A stretch of 64,000 bases of DNA. It comes from Anaerolineales bacterium UBA6055 (GTDB lineage: Bacteria > Chloroflexota > Anaerolineae > Aggregatilineales > Phototrophicaceae). A program made the position numbers and the translations under genes. Location of the stretch: assembly GCA_002428985.1 (NCBI GenBank), contig DIYL01000062.1, forward strand, positions 186,001 to 250,000. The letters run 5' to 3'. This document shows positions 27,043 through 38,290 of the stretch, in pieces; positions within the stretch are counted from its first letter, which is position 1, and each line of letters opens with the position of its first letter. The notes below the pieces were generated by a model, which saw nothing but the letters and a program-made list of their open reading frames with translations, had not been told where the DNA came from and did not search any database.

Positions 27043-27060
27043 AATTGTGTGTAGGTGTAG
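27033..27060 (+). repeat. direct repeat unit 2 flanking the HTH gene
   Basis: Second copy of the GTGGGTGTAAA block; its first ten bases encode the last codons and stop of the HTH gene. It runs into the inverted repeat beginning at 27054. Confidence 0.6.
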
Positions 27061-27179
27061 GCGGGGACTCATTACTAAAGAGTCTGAAATGTGTCGAGGC
27101 TGAACAGACTGTTCTGTGGGAGGCTCATTGCTAAAGAGTCTGAAATATGTCGAGTATGGAAAGACTGCCCGCCTACACC
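27054..27179. repeat. inverted repeat enclosing a tandem duplication
   Basis: GGTGTAGGCGGG (27054-27065) is the exact complement of CCCGCCTACACC (27168-27179). Inside are two 31-base direct copies, 27068-27098 and 27124-27154, 56 bases apart and differing at two positions, each containing CTAAAGAGTCTGAAAT. Between them is ACAGACTGTTCTGT, itself a small dyad. This lies between the HTH gene and the HEAT-repeat gene and could be a binding array or a structured leader of the latter. Confidence 0.6.
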
Positions 27180-27212
27180 CTCACACCAGCGATACCACGA
27201 AGGGAAAACGCC

Positions 27213-27932
27213 ATGCTAAGCCTTGATGATATGAAAATTCTGCGCGATGGCTATCAACCATTTCATCCACTCTCGCTTCAAGATGCGCTGTCTCGAGTGG
27301 GCAATCCCTCGTCTGATACTATCTTAGAAACTGCGTTAGACGGTATGCAAAGTGAAGACCGCAATATTCGCGTTTTGATGTTACGTATCCTCAAACATCA
27401 GTCTGGTGAAAAAGCGATGCATGGGGTTCTCGCGGGTTTGAACGACGATAAACGGCGCATACGATCTGTGGCGATTAAAGCGAGTGGCAACTTTCACGAG
27501 TTCCCAGAAATTACGGAGCGTCTAAAAGCAATGGCAATTGATGAATCCGAAAAACCGAAGATCCGTGAACATGCTCTTAGTAGCCTTGCGGGTGACGAAG
27601 GACGCATGGTTGGTGATCTCGATCAGCCTGTGGTCGGTGCATTACAGAGCCTACTCAAGACCGAAGCCTATCGCTTTCAAATTCTATTTGGGCTCGTGCG
27701 CCTCGATTTAAACCAACGGGTTGAAGAACTGCTTAGAGAATTCGTCAAGAGTGGATCAAAAGATGAAGCGGTGATAGCGACCCGTGCACTGAGTGGATAC
27801 CGTGTGGTACATATCGGCATCTTTGAAAATGACCGCGAAGCCGAAGCACGCGTCAAACAAGACGGTGATATTGCTCATGGGCGCATGTACTATTGGATTA
27901 CTCGCGACCTCTATCGAGAACTGGCTGATTGA
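27213..27932 (+). CDS. HEAT-repeat protein, unknown role
   Basis: A 239-residue all-helical protein. Repeats such as ILETALDGMQSEDRNIRVLMLRIL, VLAGLNDDKRRIRSVAIKAS and MAIDESEKPKIREHALSSL are typical HEAT/PBS-lyase-like units, usually protein-protein scaffolds. The C-terminal RMYYWITRDLYREL segment is outside the repeats. ATG 27213 is favoured by AAGGGA upstream; an in-frame ATG at 27147 would start within the repeat array. Partner unknown. Confidence 0.7.
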   Translation: MLSLDDMKILRDGYQPFHPLSLQDALSRVGNPSSDTILETALDGMQSEDRNIRVLMLRILKHQSGEKAMHGVLAGLNDDKRRIRSVAIKASGNFHEFPEITERLKAMAIDESEKPKIREHALSSLAGDEGRMVGDLDQPVVGALQSLLKTEAYRFQILFGLVRLDLNQRVEELLREFVKSGSKDEAVIATRALSGYRVVHIGIFENDREAEARVKQDGDIAHGRMYYWITRDLYRELAD

Positions 27933-28062
27933 TTGAAAATTAGGTGAACTCCGAATCCATATTGATGTGTAGGATATGACATTTAGTGACAGCTAATATC
28001 GTCCGGTGATGATCTGCGTTAAAATACGTTGCCATACGCTATCAATAGAAAAGGGCATACCT

Positions 28063-28848
28063 ATGAGTAAGATGAAAGTTGGCATCCAACTTCACCCACA
28101 ACACACCAGCTACGATGCATATGCAGAAGCTGTGCAAAAAATGGAATCACTCGGCGTTGATTCCATTTGGAATTGGGATCATTTTTATCCCCTGTTTGGG
28201 CAAGAGACTGGCAATAATAATCATTTTGAGGGTTGGACTTTGCTAGCAGCTATGGCAACACTCACGACTAGGGTTGAAATCGGTACACTCGTCACCTGTA
28301 ATAGTTATCGGAATCCGTCACTCCTTATGCACATGGCAAACACCGTTGATCATATCAGTCATGGACGTTTGATTTTGGGTATTGGTTCAGGTTGGTTCGA
28401 AAAAGATTATACTGAATTCGGATATGAGTTTGGCACGGCTGGTAGTCGTTTACGCGATCTGCGTGAAAATTTGCCGATCATCAAAGAGCGGATGACTAAA
28501 GAACTTCCGTCACCTGTTCGTAATCCAATCCCAATTATGGTTGGTGGGGGAGGCGAAAAAGTCACACTCAAGATTACTGCAGAATATGCTGACCAGTGGA
28601 ATGGTTTTGGACCACCCGAGACATGGGCACACAAAAATGGGGTGTTGGATAAATGGTGTGCTGAAGTTGGACGTGATCCAAAAGAAATCGTGCGCACAGC
28701 CTCCGTCAATATGGAGAATGACATTCCTGATAACTTGGATGCTTATGCTGAAGCCGGGGCAACCCATATGATTGTGAGTATGCCGTGCCCGCCGCCGTAT
28801 GAAAAAATTGAGCAATTGGTCGCATGGCGCGATAGCTATAACGGATAA
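28063..28848 (+). CDS. LLM-class F420/flavin-dependent oxidoreductase
   Basis: A 261-residue luciferase-like barrel. Diagnostic blocks are VGIQLHPQHTSYDAYAEA, SIWNWDHFYPLFG, GTLVTCNSYRNPSLL and LILGIGSGWFEKDYTEFGYEFG, which match the F420-dependent group of Actinobacteria and Chloroflexota. The hydride donor is probably reduced F420, but FMN use cannot be excluded. Start ATG 28063 is supported by AAGGGC. It is five bases before the next gene, so the two form a unit. Confidence 0.9.
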   Translation: MSKMKVGIQLHPQHTSYDAYAEAVQKMESLGVDSIWNWDHFYPLFGQETGNNNHFEGWTLLAAMATLTTRVEIGTLVTCNSYRNPSLLMHMANTVDHISHGRLILGIGSGWFEKDYTEFGYEFGTAGSRLRDLRENLPIIKERMTKELPSPVRNPIPIMVGGGGEKVTLKITAEYADQWNGFGPPETWAHKNGVLDKWCAEVGRDPKEIVRTASVNMENDIPDNLDAYAEAGATHMIVSMPCPPPYEKIEQLVAWRDSYNG

Positions 28849-28853
28849 TTGAG

Positions 28854-29225
28854 ATGAGCAAACGTGCGACGACTGTGGCCGAAGCCAAACAACAAACTTT
28901 CATCATGCCAACATCACTCGATGATAACTGGCGTGGTTTTGCGGGTTTATTGGATGGCTATCAAATCGGTGAAGAGTTGGGATTTGATGTGATGAAGTGG
29001 TCAAATGAGCAATTGTTACCGGCTATGAAAGCGGGGCAATTTACTGATGAGACAACCGTGCTTGATTTACGGCTGATTTTGTTTGCGCTATTTCGATCCG
29101 ATTATTTTACAGGATATACCTATACCGAGCATGATCGTGAAGTTGATTTTGTCTTGCAGGCGTTGAGCCAGAAGACAGGTCAACCTTACACACCACATGA
29201 ATTTAATTCGCCAGATAATACCTGA
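28854..29225 (+). CDS. small conserved-looking protein (possibly DUF6508-like)
   Basis: A 123-residue acidic protein co-transcribed with the LLM enzyme (gap five bases). The features are DDNWRGFAGLLDGYQIGEEL, then LRLILFALFRSDYFTGYTYTEHD and FVLQALSQ. The arrangement resembles DUF6508 proteins, but I hold this weakly. No catalytic motif or membrane segment is seen. Confidence 0.6.
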   Translation: MSKRATTVAEAKQQTFIMPTSLDDNWRGFAGLLDGYQIGEELGFDVMKWSNEQLLPAMKAGQFTDETTVLDLRLILFALFRSDYFTGYTYTEHDREVDFVLQALSQKTGQPYTPHEFNSPDNT

Positions 29226-29269
29226 ATAAATGAGATGTTAAAACTAGGTTAAACCTTTAAGTTGACCTA

Positions 29270-29298
29270 TTGACACATGAATTATTTAGGTGTATCTT
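29270..29298 (+). promoter_or_regulatory. strong promoter of the 51-residue protein gene
   Basis: TTGACA (29270-29275), 17-base spacer, TATCTT (29293-29298). The leader of about 130 bases that follows holds a bulged stem TTGGTTATCC (29342-29351) with GGATACCAA (29381-29389). The gap 29226-29436 has no other feature. Confidence 0.65.
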
Positions 29299-29436
29299 GA
29301 TAATGAAATATTTAACAAGTGCATACAACTCCCCAATTTATTTGGTTATCCGTGTTTATATAGTTTTGTTTGTATAGTTTGGATACCAACATCCAGATGA
29401 ATTTCTATCACATCAGGATTCACAGGAGTAATACCT

Positions 29437-29592
29437 ATGTATTTGTATACATCACAAGAATTGCAAATTATGCACGAAGAACGTGTAGGCAATCTAGTCA
29501 ATAAACGTCAAATGAGTAGTCGCAGAAATAGACGCGGTAACAACTCACCGCTCAAACAAATCGCAAAACTGCTCAAACGCGAAGAAGCGTAA
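29437..29592 (+). CDS. 51-residue basic protein
   Basis: A short gene, MYLYTSQELQIMHEERVG through QIAKLLKREEA, with AGGAG eight bases before ATG. Residues 24-35 are arginine-rich (KRQMSSRRNRRG), and both ends could form amphipathic helices, so nucleic-acid or membrane binding is possible. It has its own promoter with consensus -35 and a strong intrinsic terminator, which supports a real, strongly expressed gene. No family is recognised. Confidence 0.7.
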   Translation: MYLYTSQELQIMHEERVGNLVNKRQMSSRRNRRGNNSPLKQIAKLLKREEA

Positions 29593-29615
29593 ATAAATAG
29601 TAACTGCAACAGATC

Positions 29616-29646
29616 AAAACACCTCGTTTTATACGGGGTGTTTTTG
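29616..29646 (+). terminator. intrinsic terminator after the 51-residue gene
   Basis: AAAACACCTCG pairs with CGGGGTGTTTT over 11 positions around TTTTATA, followed by T. A clear rho-independent terminator. Confidence 0.85.
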
Positions 29647-29720
29647 ATTTGAGTTCATTTGTTATAGATACACAGTGTAAGCTATCATTGGTATTACATA
29701 AGGTAACACTCATTTAAAAC

Positions 29721-29729
29721 TGTTATACT
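29721..29729 (+). promoter_or_regulatory. extended -10 promoter of the SBP-MscS operon
   Basis: TGTTATACT is an extended -10. If the start site is near 29736 the TTG start at 29743 is nearly leaderless, which favours the GTG at 29770. Confidence 0.4.
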
Positions 29730-29742
29730 CTCATTTTATTGC

Positions 29743-32040
29743 TTGTATCAAGATTGGGTAGCGGAAATAGTGCGACAGACCACCTTCAGACTTTTCACCA
29801 TGTTATGTTTTATTGTGGTTATAACATCATGCCAATCAGTGCTAACACCAAGGGTTGTCCTGTGGCATACGTGGGATGGTGACCAAGCTAATGTCATTAA
29901 CGCGACGGTCGGGCGTTTCAGTCAAATCTTTGAGGATGCGGTTGTAGTTGCCTCTTTCGTTCCGGCTGATGAATTAGTCGAGCGGTATACGGTTACATCG
30001 GAACAGGGGCTTGGACCGGATGTCTTCATCGCACCAAATAGTGCTTTGCGTGATCTTGCGGATGCTGGGCTGATTCGTTACTTGCCCGATGATACGCTAA
30101 ACCCATCAGCATATTATAATGCCGCATTGGCAACCGCTATGTATCAAAATAAGTTATACGGCATTCCATTTTCTATGCGTCCTACAGCAATGTACTACAA
30201 TCTCGATCTTATCGAGACTCCGGCAACGACCTTAAGTGAGCTTGTGACACAGACTGAAATGGGAACCGGGGTCGCACTTAACACGCAGTTTCGTGAAATA
30301 TTATGGGGTATACAAGCATATGGCGGACAAGTGATAGATGACAACGGTCGCATAACACTCAATCAAGGAGCATTTACAAATTGGCTAAATTGGTTGCTTA
30401 CAGCAAATGCGAACCCTGAGATGTTTTTGAGCCGTGATGCAACCACATTGCGTCGTCTATTTATTGATGGTCGTGTTGCTTACTATATGGGGTCACCAGA
30501 TGAATTACCGTTGTTGCGGGAGCAAATGGGCGAGGACAAAGTTGGTGTTGCACCGCTTCCTGCAGGACCAAATGGCGCATCGGGCCCATTGATGCAATCT
30601 GACGTATTATTATTTAATCCATCATCTGCACCAAATGCTCAAGAACACGCAATTGAATTAGCATTGTTTTTGACAAATCTTGAGCAAGCAAATGTCTTCA
30701 TGAGAGATCTACAGCTTGTTCCAGCTAATCGGCAAGTACGTGTGGACTTGCGTACGTACCCTGCTATTGCTGGTTTTATCGCACAAACTCGTACGGCGAT
30801 AAACATACCATATTTGTCACAGGTAACCCAGTTATTAGAGGACGGAGATGATATGTTATTGCGTGTTTTGGAAGGTGTGGTAGCGCCGAATATTGCTGCT
30901 GATGAATTAACCAACTCAATTAATGCAGAAGTTGGCTTGAGTACAATTGAACTACCTGTTATGTGCGATCTTGTGGGCAATTTGGTTTTATGGCACAGCT
31001 TAACAAATGCAGCTGAGGAGTATATTGATAATTTGACGACGCGCTTGAATGTGAACTGTTTAGACTTCAGGTTGCAAACAATTTATGTACCTCCTGGGGA
31101 AATTGTATCTGCTTACATTGAATTATTTATTCAGGACAACGCACCTGATATTGTGTTGACAACATCGGATAATCTAATAGCGATGCTAGAGGCTAATGCC
31201 ATCCAGCCTATTGACCGAGATCTAATGCAAGCGTATTCGCCTATCGCCCAACAGACGGTAACATCTGGGAATGTTCCTTATGGTATTCCCGTCGCACTGA
31301 GAGGGAATGTATTTTATTATAATCGCGATGTAATTGCGGATGCACCCGTTACAACCGATGATTTACTTGTAGAAGCCTCCCCTGCATTTTCTTTATCCCG
31401 CAATGCAGATAGTATGCTTTGGACGTTAACAGCGTATAATGGCATCACTGTTGTAGACAATGTCATTATCCCCGATCAGCAACAACTTACTACATGGATA
31501 GACTGGTTACGACGGATAGATGAGTCTGAACATATTGGCATTACGGCAAATGCATTTTTGCGTGGTAGTGAATTTTTAGCATCACAGTCAGTCTATTATG
31601 TTGATAGTAACCTGAGATTAGCTGAATTCTCCTCTATATTAGGGGATGCTTTAGCTGTTGCTCCATTCCCAACAGGTACAAGCACTTTTGCATCGCCATT
31701 GGTAACATCCTATTCACTCTTTCATAATCCGTCTTCTGAAAATCTTGATACTGCGCTTGCATTTTCAAAATTGGTGACGGATATAGAGGAACAGGAAAAT
31801 CTAGTGGATATATTACGTTGGATACCATCCAATACAACAACCAATGTCAGCCTAACAACTGACTCGCTAGTTGCGACAATTTCCGATATTTTACAAACTG
31901 GTATAGTCATTAACTCGGATACAAGTCTTCTATTGAGTGAAGTCAGCCGTGCACTTGACCGTGCATTACGAACGGATCAACCATCTGAAGAAATTGCAGA
32001 GGATATATTTAACGCACTGTCAGTAAATGAGGTGGATTGA
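29743..32040 (+). CDS. lipoprotein with two tandem extracellular solute-binding domains
   Basis: A 765-residue protein. A hydrophobic signal ends in the lipobox ITSC with Cys30 as lipid anchor. Domain 1 begins RVVLWHTWDGDQANVINATVGRF (about 37) and domain 2 begins LVLWHSLTNAAEEYIDNLTTRL (about 414); both show PDV/PDI and GIP blocks, so this is an internal duplication of a family 1 solute-binding protein. No ABC permease is adjacent; instead its stop overlaps the start of an MscS channel. Start TTG 29743 or GTG 29770. Confidence 0.82.
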   Translation: MYQDWVAEIVRQTTFRLFTMLCFIVVITSCQSVLTPRVVLWHTWDGDQANVINATVGRFSQIFEDAVVVASFVPADELVERYTVTSEQGLGPDVFIAPNSALRDLADAGLIRYLPDDTLNPSAYYNAALATAMYQNKLYGIPFSMRPTAMYYNLDLIETPATTLSELVTQTEMGTGVALNTQFREILWGIQAYGGQVIDDNGRITLNQGAFTNWLNWLLTANANPEMFLSRDATTLRRLFIDGRVAYYMGSPDELPLLREQMGEDKVGVAPLPAGPNGASGPLMQSDVLLFNPSSAPNAQEHAIELALFLTNLEQANVFMRDLQLVPANRQVRVDLRTYPAIAGFIAQTRTAINIPYLSQVTQLLEDGDDMLLRVLEGVVAPNIAADELTNSINAEVGLSTIELPVMCDLVGNLVLWHSLTNAAEEYIDNLTTRLNVNCLDFRLQTIYVPPGEIVSAYIELFIQDNAPDIVLTTSDNLIAMLEANAIQPIDRDLMQAYSPIAQQTVTSGNVPYGIPVALRGNVFYYNRDVIADAPVTTDDLLVEASPAFSLSRNADSMLWTLTAYNGITVVDNVIIPDQQQLTTWIDWLRRIDESEHIGITANAFLRGSEFLASQSVYYVDSNLRLAEFSSILGDALAVAPFPTGTSTFASPLVTSYSLFHNPSSENLDTALAFSKLVTDIEEQENLVDILRWIPSNTTTNVSLTTDSLVATISDILQTGIVINSDTSLLLSEVSRALDRALRTDQPSEEIAEDIFNALSVNEVD

Positions 32041-33368
32041 TGAATCCCGAACTGATCAATAGTGATATCGCACTAGATACTGTTTTGCAACAATATGATA
32101 TCTTTCTCGGGTTTCTTCAACGTCCAGCAGTTTTGTTGCAAATTGCGATGTTTACACTCACCTTGTTGGTTGCTTATGGGGTTGAATCACTGATTTTATC
32201 ACAACTGCAGCGAATCAACCGTGAACCACTCGCGATTGTCTCAACCGGACTGTTCCCTGTTATAGCTATTGGGATTCATTATGGTGCCACCGAAATTTTG
32301 ACTTCACTAGGGTACCCAGTGGGTTTAATGTTCGCTACATTAAATATTTTGTGGATTGTTTTTGGGTATCTGTTGTTCATCACAATCTCCTATTATATCT
32401 TCAGTGAAGAGCGTGTTCGTCCATTTCATCGTCAAATTCTCTTGCCTATTGTTGTACTCTTTGTTTTGTCACAAATCTTCGGGAATATCTTCGATCTTGA
32501 TCAGCTGGGTGATATTCGGTTGATCACATTAGGTGAATTTGACTTAACGTTGACGCGTATTCTAGGTTTTAGTTTTTCAGTCTATTTTGTGTTTGCAAGT
32601 AGCTCTGTAATCCAACAAGTGTTAGCCAGTGTGGTTGTACCACGTCTTACTGTAGATGTGGGAACATCCAATGTTATTTTGACAATATCACGCTATACAA
32701 TTGTTTTCATTGGATTTTTGATTAGTTTTGCATTGCTTGGGTTAGACTTATCATCATTAGCATTGATTGGTGGTGGTCTGTCGATTGGTATTGGTTTTGG
32801 TTTACAACAGATTATCTCAAACTTTCTTAGTGGAATCTTATTACTCTTCGAGCAATCTCTACGTCCCGGCGATGTTGTTGATGTTGATGGGCAACTGGGT
32901 ATTGTTAAGCAATTGAGTATCCGCTCAACAACGATTCGCACAATGTCAAATGTTGATGTGGTAATACCCAATGAGCGGTTTTTGACAGACTCAGTCAAGA
33001 ATTACACGCGTACCCGTGTATTGCGTGGCATGATAAATGTTGGTGTGAGCTACTCCTCTAACCCAACGGAAGTTAGGAAACTATTGCGCGAGGTCGTGTC
33101 AAACCATGGTAAGGTCCTCAAGGATCCTGAACCCCGTGTCTTCTTTGTGGATTTTGGGGCAAGCAGTTTGGACTTTCGTGTGTTGTTTTGGGTCGAACAT
33201 TTTGACGATTGGTATCCAACGGAGACGGATTTGCGGATGATGATTTGGCGGGCATTCGAAAAACACAACATCGAAATCCCATTCCCTCAACGTGATTTAC
33301 ATGTTGTTTCTGCACCAGCGTTGATACAACCAAACAGTGACACAGATATACCTGATGATAAATCATAA
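32040..33368 (+). CDS. MscS-family mechanosensitive channel
   Basis: A 442-residue membrane protein. About five to six segments lie between 30 and 260; the pore helix and beta domain are GLDLSSLALIGGGLSIGIGFG and EQSLRPGDVVDVDG, VDVVIPNERF, then the alpha/beta C-terminal domain. The MscS core is complete. Its ATG 32040 shares one base with the TGA of the solute-binding lipoprotein (TGATG) and GAGGTGG lies just upstream, so the two are translationally coupled. Confidence 0.9.
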   Translation: MNPELINSDIALDTVLQQYDIFLGFLQRPAVLLQIAMFTLTLLVAYGVESLILSQLQRINREPLAIVSTGLFPVIAIGIHYGATEILTSLGYPVGLMFATLNILWIVFGYLLFITISYYIFSEERVRPFHRQILLPIVVLFVLSQIFGNIFDLDQLGDIRLITLGEFDLTLTRILGFSFSVYFVFASSSVIQQVLASVVVPRLTVDVGTSNVILTISRYTIVFIGFLISFALLGLDLSSLALIGGGLSIGIGFGLQQIISNFLSGILLLFEQSLRPGDVVDVDGQLGIVKQLSIRSTTIRTMSNVDVVIPNERFLTDSVKNYTRTRVLRGMINVGVSYSSNPTEVRKLLREVVSNHGKVLKDPEPRVFFVDFGASSLDFRVLFWVEHFDDWYPTETDLRMMIWRAFEKHNIEIPFPQRDLHVVSAPALIQPNSDTDIPDDKS

Positions 33369-33435
33369 GTGAGATTCGTTTGGCAAAAATGTTGGTGAAT
33401 CGAGGACGATAAGAATCATCCCCGATGTAGTATGA

Positions 33436-34266
33436 TTAGCCTTCTTTAATGCCAACTTCGTTCATCAATTTACGGAGGGCAGTTACTGCGACTTCCATGC
33501 CTTCTGGACCACTGTACCCACTTGAGTGTCCGGCAATTGCAAGGTGGGGTTCAAGCGATAGTACACCGTCGTATCCGGTTTCATGCAATTTTTCGAGTAG
33601 TTCTTTTAGTTGTCCGTCACCTTCTCCTGCAGGTTTGACCGATCCGTCAGCTAAGAGTGCATCTTTAACGTGAATGTAACCGATGTATGGGCTGAGTTCG
33701 TCCCACCATTTATCGACTTGTTGTTCGGCGCCACATTGGACGAAGTTAGCTGGATCCCAGATGAATCGCATCGCAGGGGAGTCGATCGTTTTCAGAATCT
33801 CGAGGCAACGTTTGGGTAAATCACCGACGAGTTCTTTTTCGTTTTCTAACAAGAGTTGGACATCCAGTTCTTCGGCAATATCGGTGAGCGTCTGGAGTCG
33901 TTGAATCGCGTCTTGCATAACGTCAGGGTTGACGTCCGCTTCTGGATAGAACGAGAACATACGGATATTTTTTGTGCCGAGTTTCTTGGCTACATTGGCA
34001 ATAAATCGTAGTTGGTCGCTTTCCATACTTATGTCTTCTTGAATCGGTGACTTACCGATTGGGCTACCCATACACGCGACTTCAATTTCGTATTGGTTGA
34101 GTAATGCGTTAATTTTGTCGATGTGCTCGTCTGTGAATTTGGAGCAGTTGACACCCCATGCTCCACGAACATCAATTTTATTAATATTGAGGTCTTTTAG
34201 TTTCTTTAATTGTTCTTCAAAATCGTCGGCAATTTCATCGCCAAACGCGCTAATTGGCATTGTCAT
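33436..34266 (-). CDS. sugar phosphate isomerase/epimerase (xylose-isomerase-like barrel)
   Basis: A 276-residue TIM barrel of the AP-endonuclease-2/IolE superfamily. Metal-ligand candidates are Glu in LLENEKELVG, Asp in FIWDPANFVQCG, His in GYIHVKDALL and Glu in VLSLEPHLA. The family isomerises or epimerises sugars and inosose derivatives. It is on the opposite strand to its neighbours and so monocistronic. Substrate unknown. Confidence 0.88.
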   Translation of the reverse strand: MTMPISAFGDEIADDFEEQLKKLKDLNINKIDVRGAWGVNCSKFTDEHIDKINALLNQYEIEVACMGSPIGKSPIQEDISMESDQLRFIANVAKKLGTKNIRMFSFYPEADVNPDVMQDAIQRLQTLTDIAEELDVQLLLENEKELVGDLPKRCLEILKTIDSPAMRFIWDPANFVQCGAEQQVDKWWDELSPYIGYIHVKDALLADGSVKPAGEGDGQLKELLEKLHETGYDGVLSLEPHLAIAGHSSGYSGPEGMEVAVTALRKLMNEVGIKEG

Positions 34267-34362
34267 AAGAATATGTTCTCCTAAGAATGGTGTATTTAAT
34301 CATGTGATTGTATAGCATAATATGATGGTTCGGAAACCTGAATTCTCCCCATTTTTTGTGGC

Positions 34363-35481
34363 TTATTCATCAGCCATCAATAGCTTCAATAGCGACTGAG
34401 CTCCTGCTGTGGCGGGCATTTCCCCCGACATAACTGCTTCTTCAATGTTGGGTAGCGCAGATTGGATATTTGGATGCCGGAAAAAGAAATCAATGAGCTG
34501 GTTCTCTACAACAGTATGTAACCATTCTCGCAATTGCTCTTGTCGACGTGATTCCATAACACCCGATTTAGTTGTATTCAGTCTGAATTCTTGTATCACA
34601 TTCCAGATGTTTTCAATGCCTTCACCTGTCAATGCCGAGGCGGTATGCGCTCGTGTTGTCCACCCGTCGGTTGCGGAAGTCAAGAAGTGTAAGACACGAT
34701 TATATTCTGAACGGGCGGTTTGCGCTGGGATTTTATTATCCCCATCGGCTTTGTTAATGAGAAGGGCATCGGCAATTTCAATCACACCTTTTTTAATGCC
34801 TTGCAACTCGTCCCCTGCCCCTGTGATGAGCACCAACAAGAAGAAATCAACCATTGAGCGCACTGTGATTTCACTCTGACCTGTGCCGACAGTTTCGACA
34901 AGAATGACATCATAGCCAGCGGCTTCACAAACAAGCATCGATTCACGGGTTTTACGGGCAACCCCACCTAACATACCGCCTGTCGGTGACGGGCGTACAA
35001 ACGCGTTTTCGTCACGCGATAAATTTTCCATCCGGGTTTTGTCACCTAAGATGCTACCACGTGTCACACTGCTACTTGGGTCAATGGCTAAGACTGCTAC
35101 CTTGTAACCTTTTGTGGTGAGGTAACTGCCAAATGTATCGATGAATGTACTTTTACCCGCACCAGGCACACCCGTGATGCCAATCCGGATAGACTGACCT
35201 GTATGTGGGAGCAGACGTTGTAGTAACTCTTGTGCAGACTGTAGATGATGGGGTGCGTTACTTTCTACCAGTGTGATGGCGCGGGCTAGCATGGCACGAT
35301 TCCCTGCCAATACACCGTCTGCGTAGACTGCAACATCTATTTTGCGACGAGGTGCTTGACCTGTATTTGTTAATTTTGAGAGCCCATCATGCCCACCAAT
35401 CACACCTTTCATGACTTGCGAGGCGAATTCTTGACCCGCATCATTAGGTGTCCATTCGGGTCTGATGTTTGAGTCTGTCAT
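34363..35481 (-). CDS. meaB: methylmalonyl-CoA mutase-associated GTPase MeaB
   Basis: A 372-residue G3E-family GTPase that guards and reloads the B12 cofactor of methylmalonyl-CoA mutase. Walker A GVPGAGKS is at 104-111; AIDPSSSVTRGSILGDKTRM and VETVGTGQSE are the switch and Walker B regions; LLINKADGDN gives base specificity. The C-terminal dimerisation arm is present. It lies near mutA-mutB on the same strand, separated by the opposite-strand GYD gene. Confidence 0.93.
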   Translation of the reverse strand: MTDSNIRPEWTPNDAGQEFASQVMKGVIGGHDGLSKLTNTGQAPRRKIDVAVYADGVLAGNRAMLARAITLVESNAPHHLQSAQELLQRLLPHTGQSIRIGITGVPGAGKSTFIDTFGSYLTTKGYKVAVLAIDPSSSVTRGSILGDKTRMENLSRDENAFVRPSPTGGMLGGVARKTRESMLVCEAAGYDVILVETVGTGQSEITVRSMVDFFLLVLITGAGDELQGIKKGVIEIADALLINKADGDNKIPAQTARSEYNRVLHFLTSATDGWTTRAHTASALTGEGIENIWNVIQEFRLNTTKSGVMESRRQEQLREWLHTVVENQLIDFFFRHPNIQSALPNIEEAVMSGEMPATAGAQSLLKLLMADE

Positions 35482-35731
35482 TCTTAATGTCCTTCACTGT
35501 GTGTAGTTCAACAACAGTCAATGTTTGTAATGTCGTTGTTATTTGAGCTATTGGTATAGTTGTAGATCCTAAACTAATTTTGAGTCTATTTTATGTTTCA
35601 TAATTTGTAATAATGAATCATATGGTGTATTCTATTTATGTCACTCATTATACTCTCAATGTTATTCTTGTAGTCCCCAGTTTCCTATCTGTGACAATCA
35701 AATACATATATTTTACGAAGGGAATATTATT

Positions 35732-36055
35732 ATGGCACTCTTTTTATGGCAACTTGGCTACACTTCCGATTCTTGGGCAACACAAATCAAAAACCCTGCA
35801 AACCGAATTGATGCGGTACGTCCGGTAGCACAAAAATTTGGTGGCGATATTGTGGACGCATGGCTTTCGTTTGGTGATTATGATGCTGTTGCATTAGTTG
35901 AAATGCCGGATAATGAAAGCATGGGCGCATTGGTATTGGCTGCTGTGTCTGGTGGTCATCTATCGTCTAGTAAGACAACACCGCTAATTAGTGTTGAAAC
36001 AGGTATCTCTGCAATGAAACGTGCCGGAGAAATTGTTTATCCCACACCTGAATAG
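35732..36055 (+). CDS. GYD-domain protein
   Basis: A 107-residue protein with the GYD pattern: LWQLGYTSDSWATQIKNP at the start, GGDIVDAWLSFGDYDAVALVEMPDNESM in the middle. Function of the family is not established; the fold is a dimeric alpha/beta barrel. AAGGGA precedes the ATG. It is inserted between meaB and mutB on the other strand and converges on mutB. Confidence 0.8.
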   Translation: MALFLWQLGYTSDSWATQIKNPANRIDAVRPVAQKFGGDIVDAWLSFGDYDAVALVEMPDNESMGALVLAAVSGGHLSSSKTTPLISVETGISAMKRAGEIVYPTPE

Positions 36056-36069
36056 AAATCTGTGATATA

Positions 36070-36091
36070 AGGGGTGAAATCAATCACCCCT
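36070..36091. terminator. bidirectional terminator between GYD gene and mutB
   Basis: AGGGGTGA (36070-36077) pairs with TCACCCCT (36084-36091) around AATCAA, in the 48-base convergent gap. The plus strand continues TATCTTTGAT. Confidence 0.6.
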
Positions 36092-36103
36092 ATCTTTGAT
36101 AGT

Positions 36104-38289
<2,186 letters not shown>

Positions 38290-38290
<1 letters not shown>

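Noticed and set aside
27068..27154. CRISPR array
   Set aside because: Only two units, unequal to spacer logic, and no cas genes in the window.
34409..34879. 156-codon plus-strand ORF
   Set aside because: Antisense to meaB; no motif or ribosome site.
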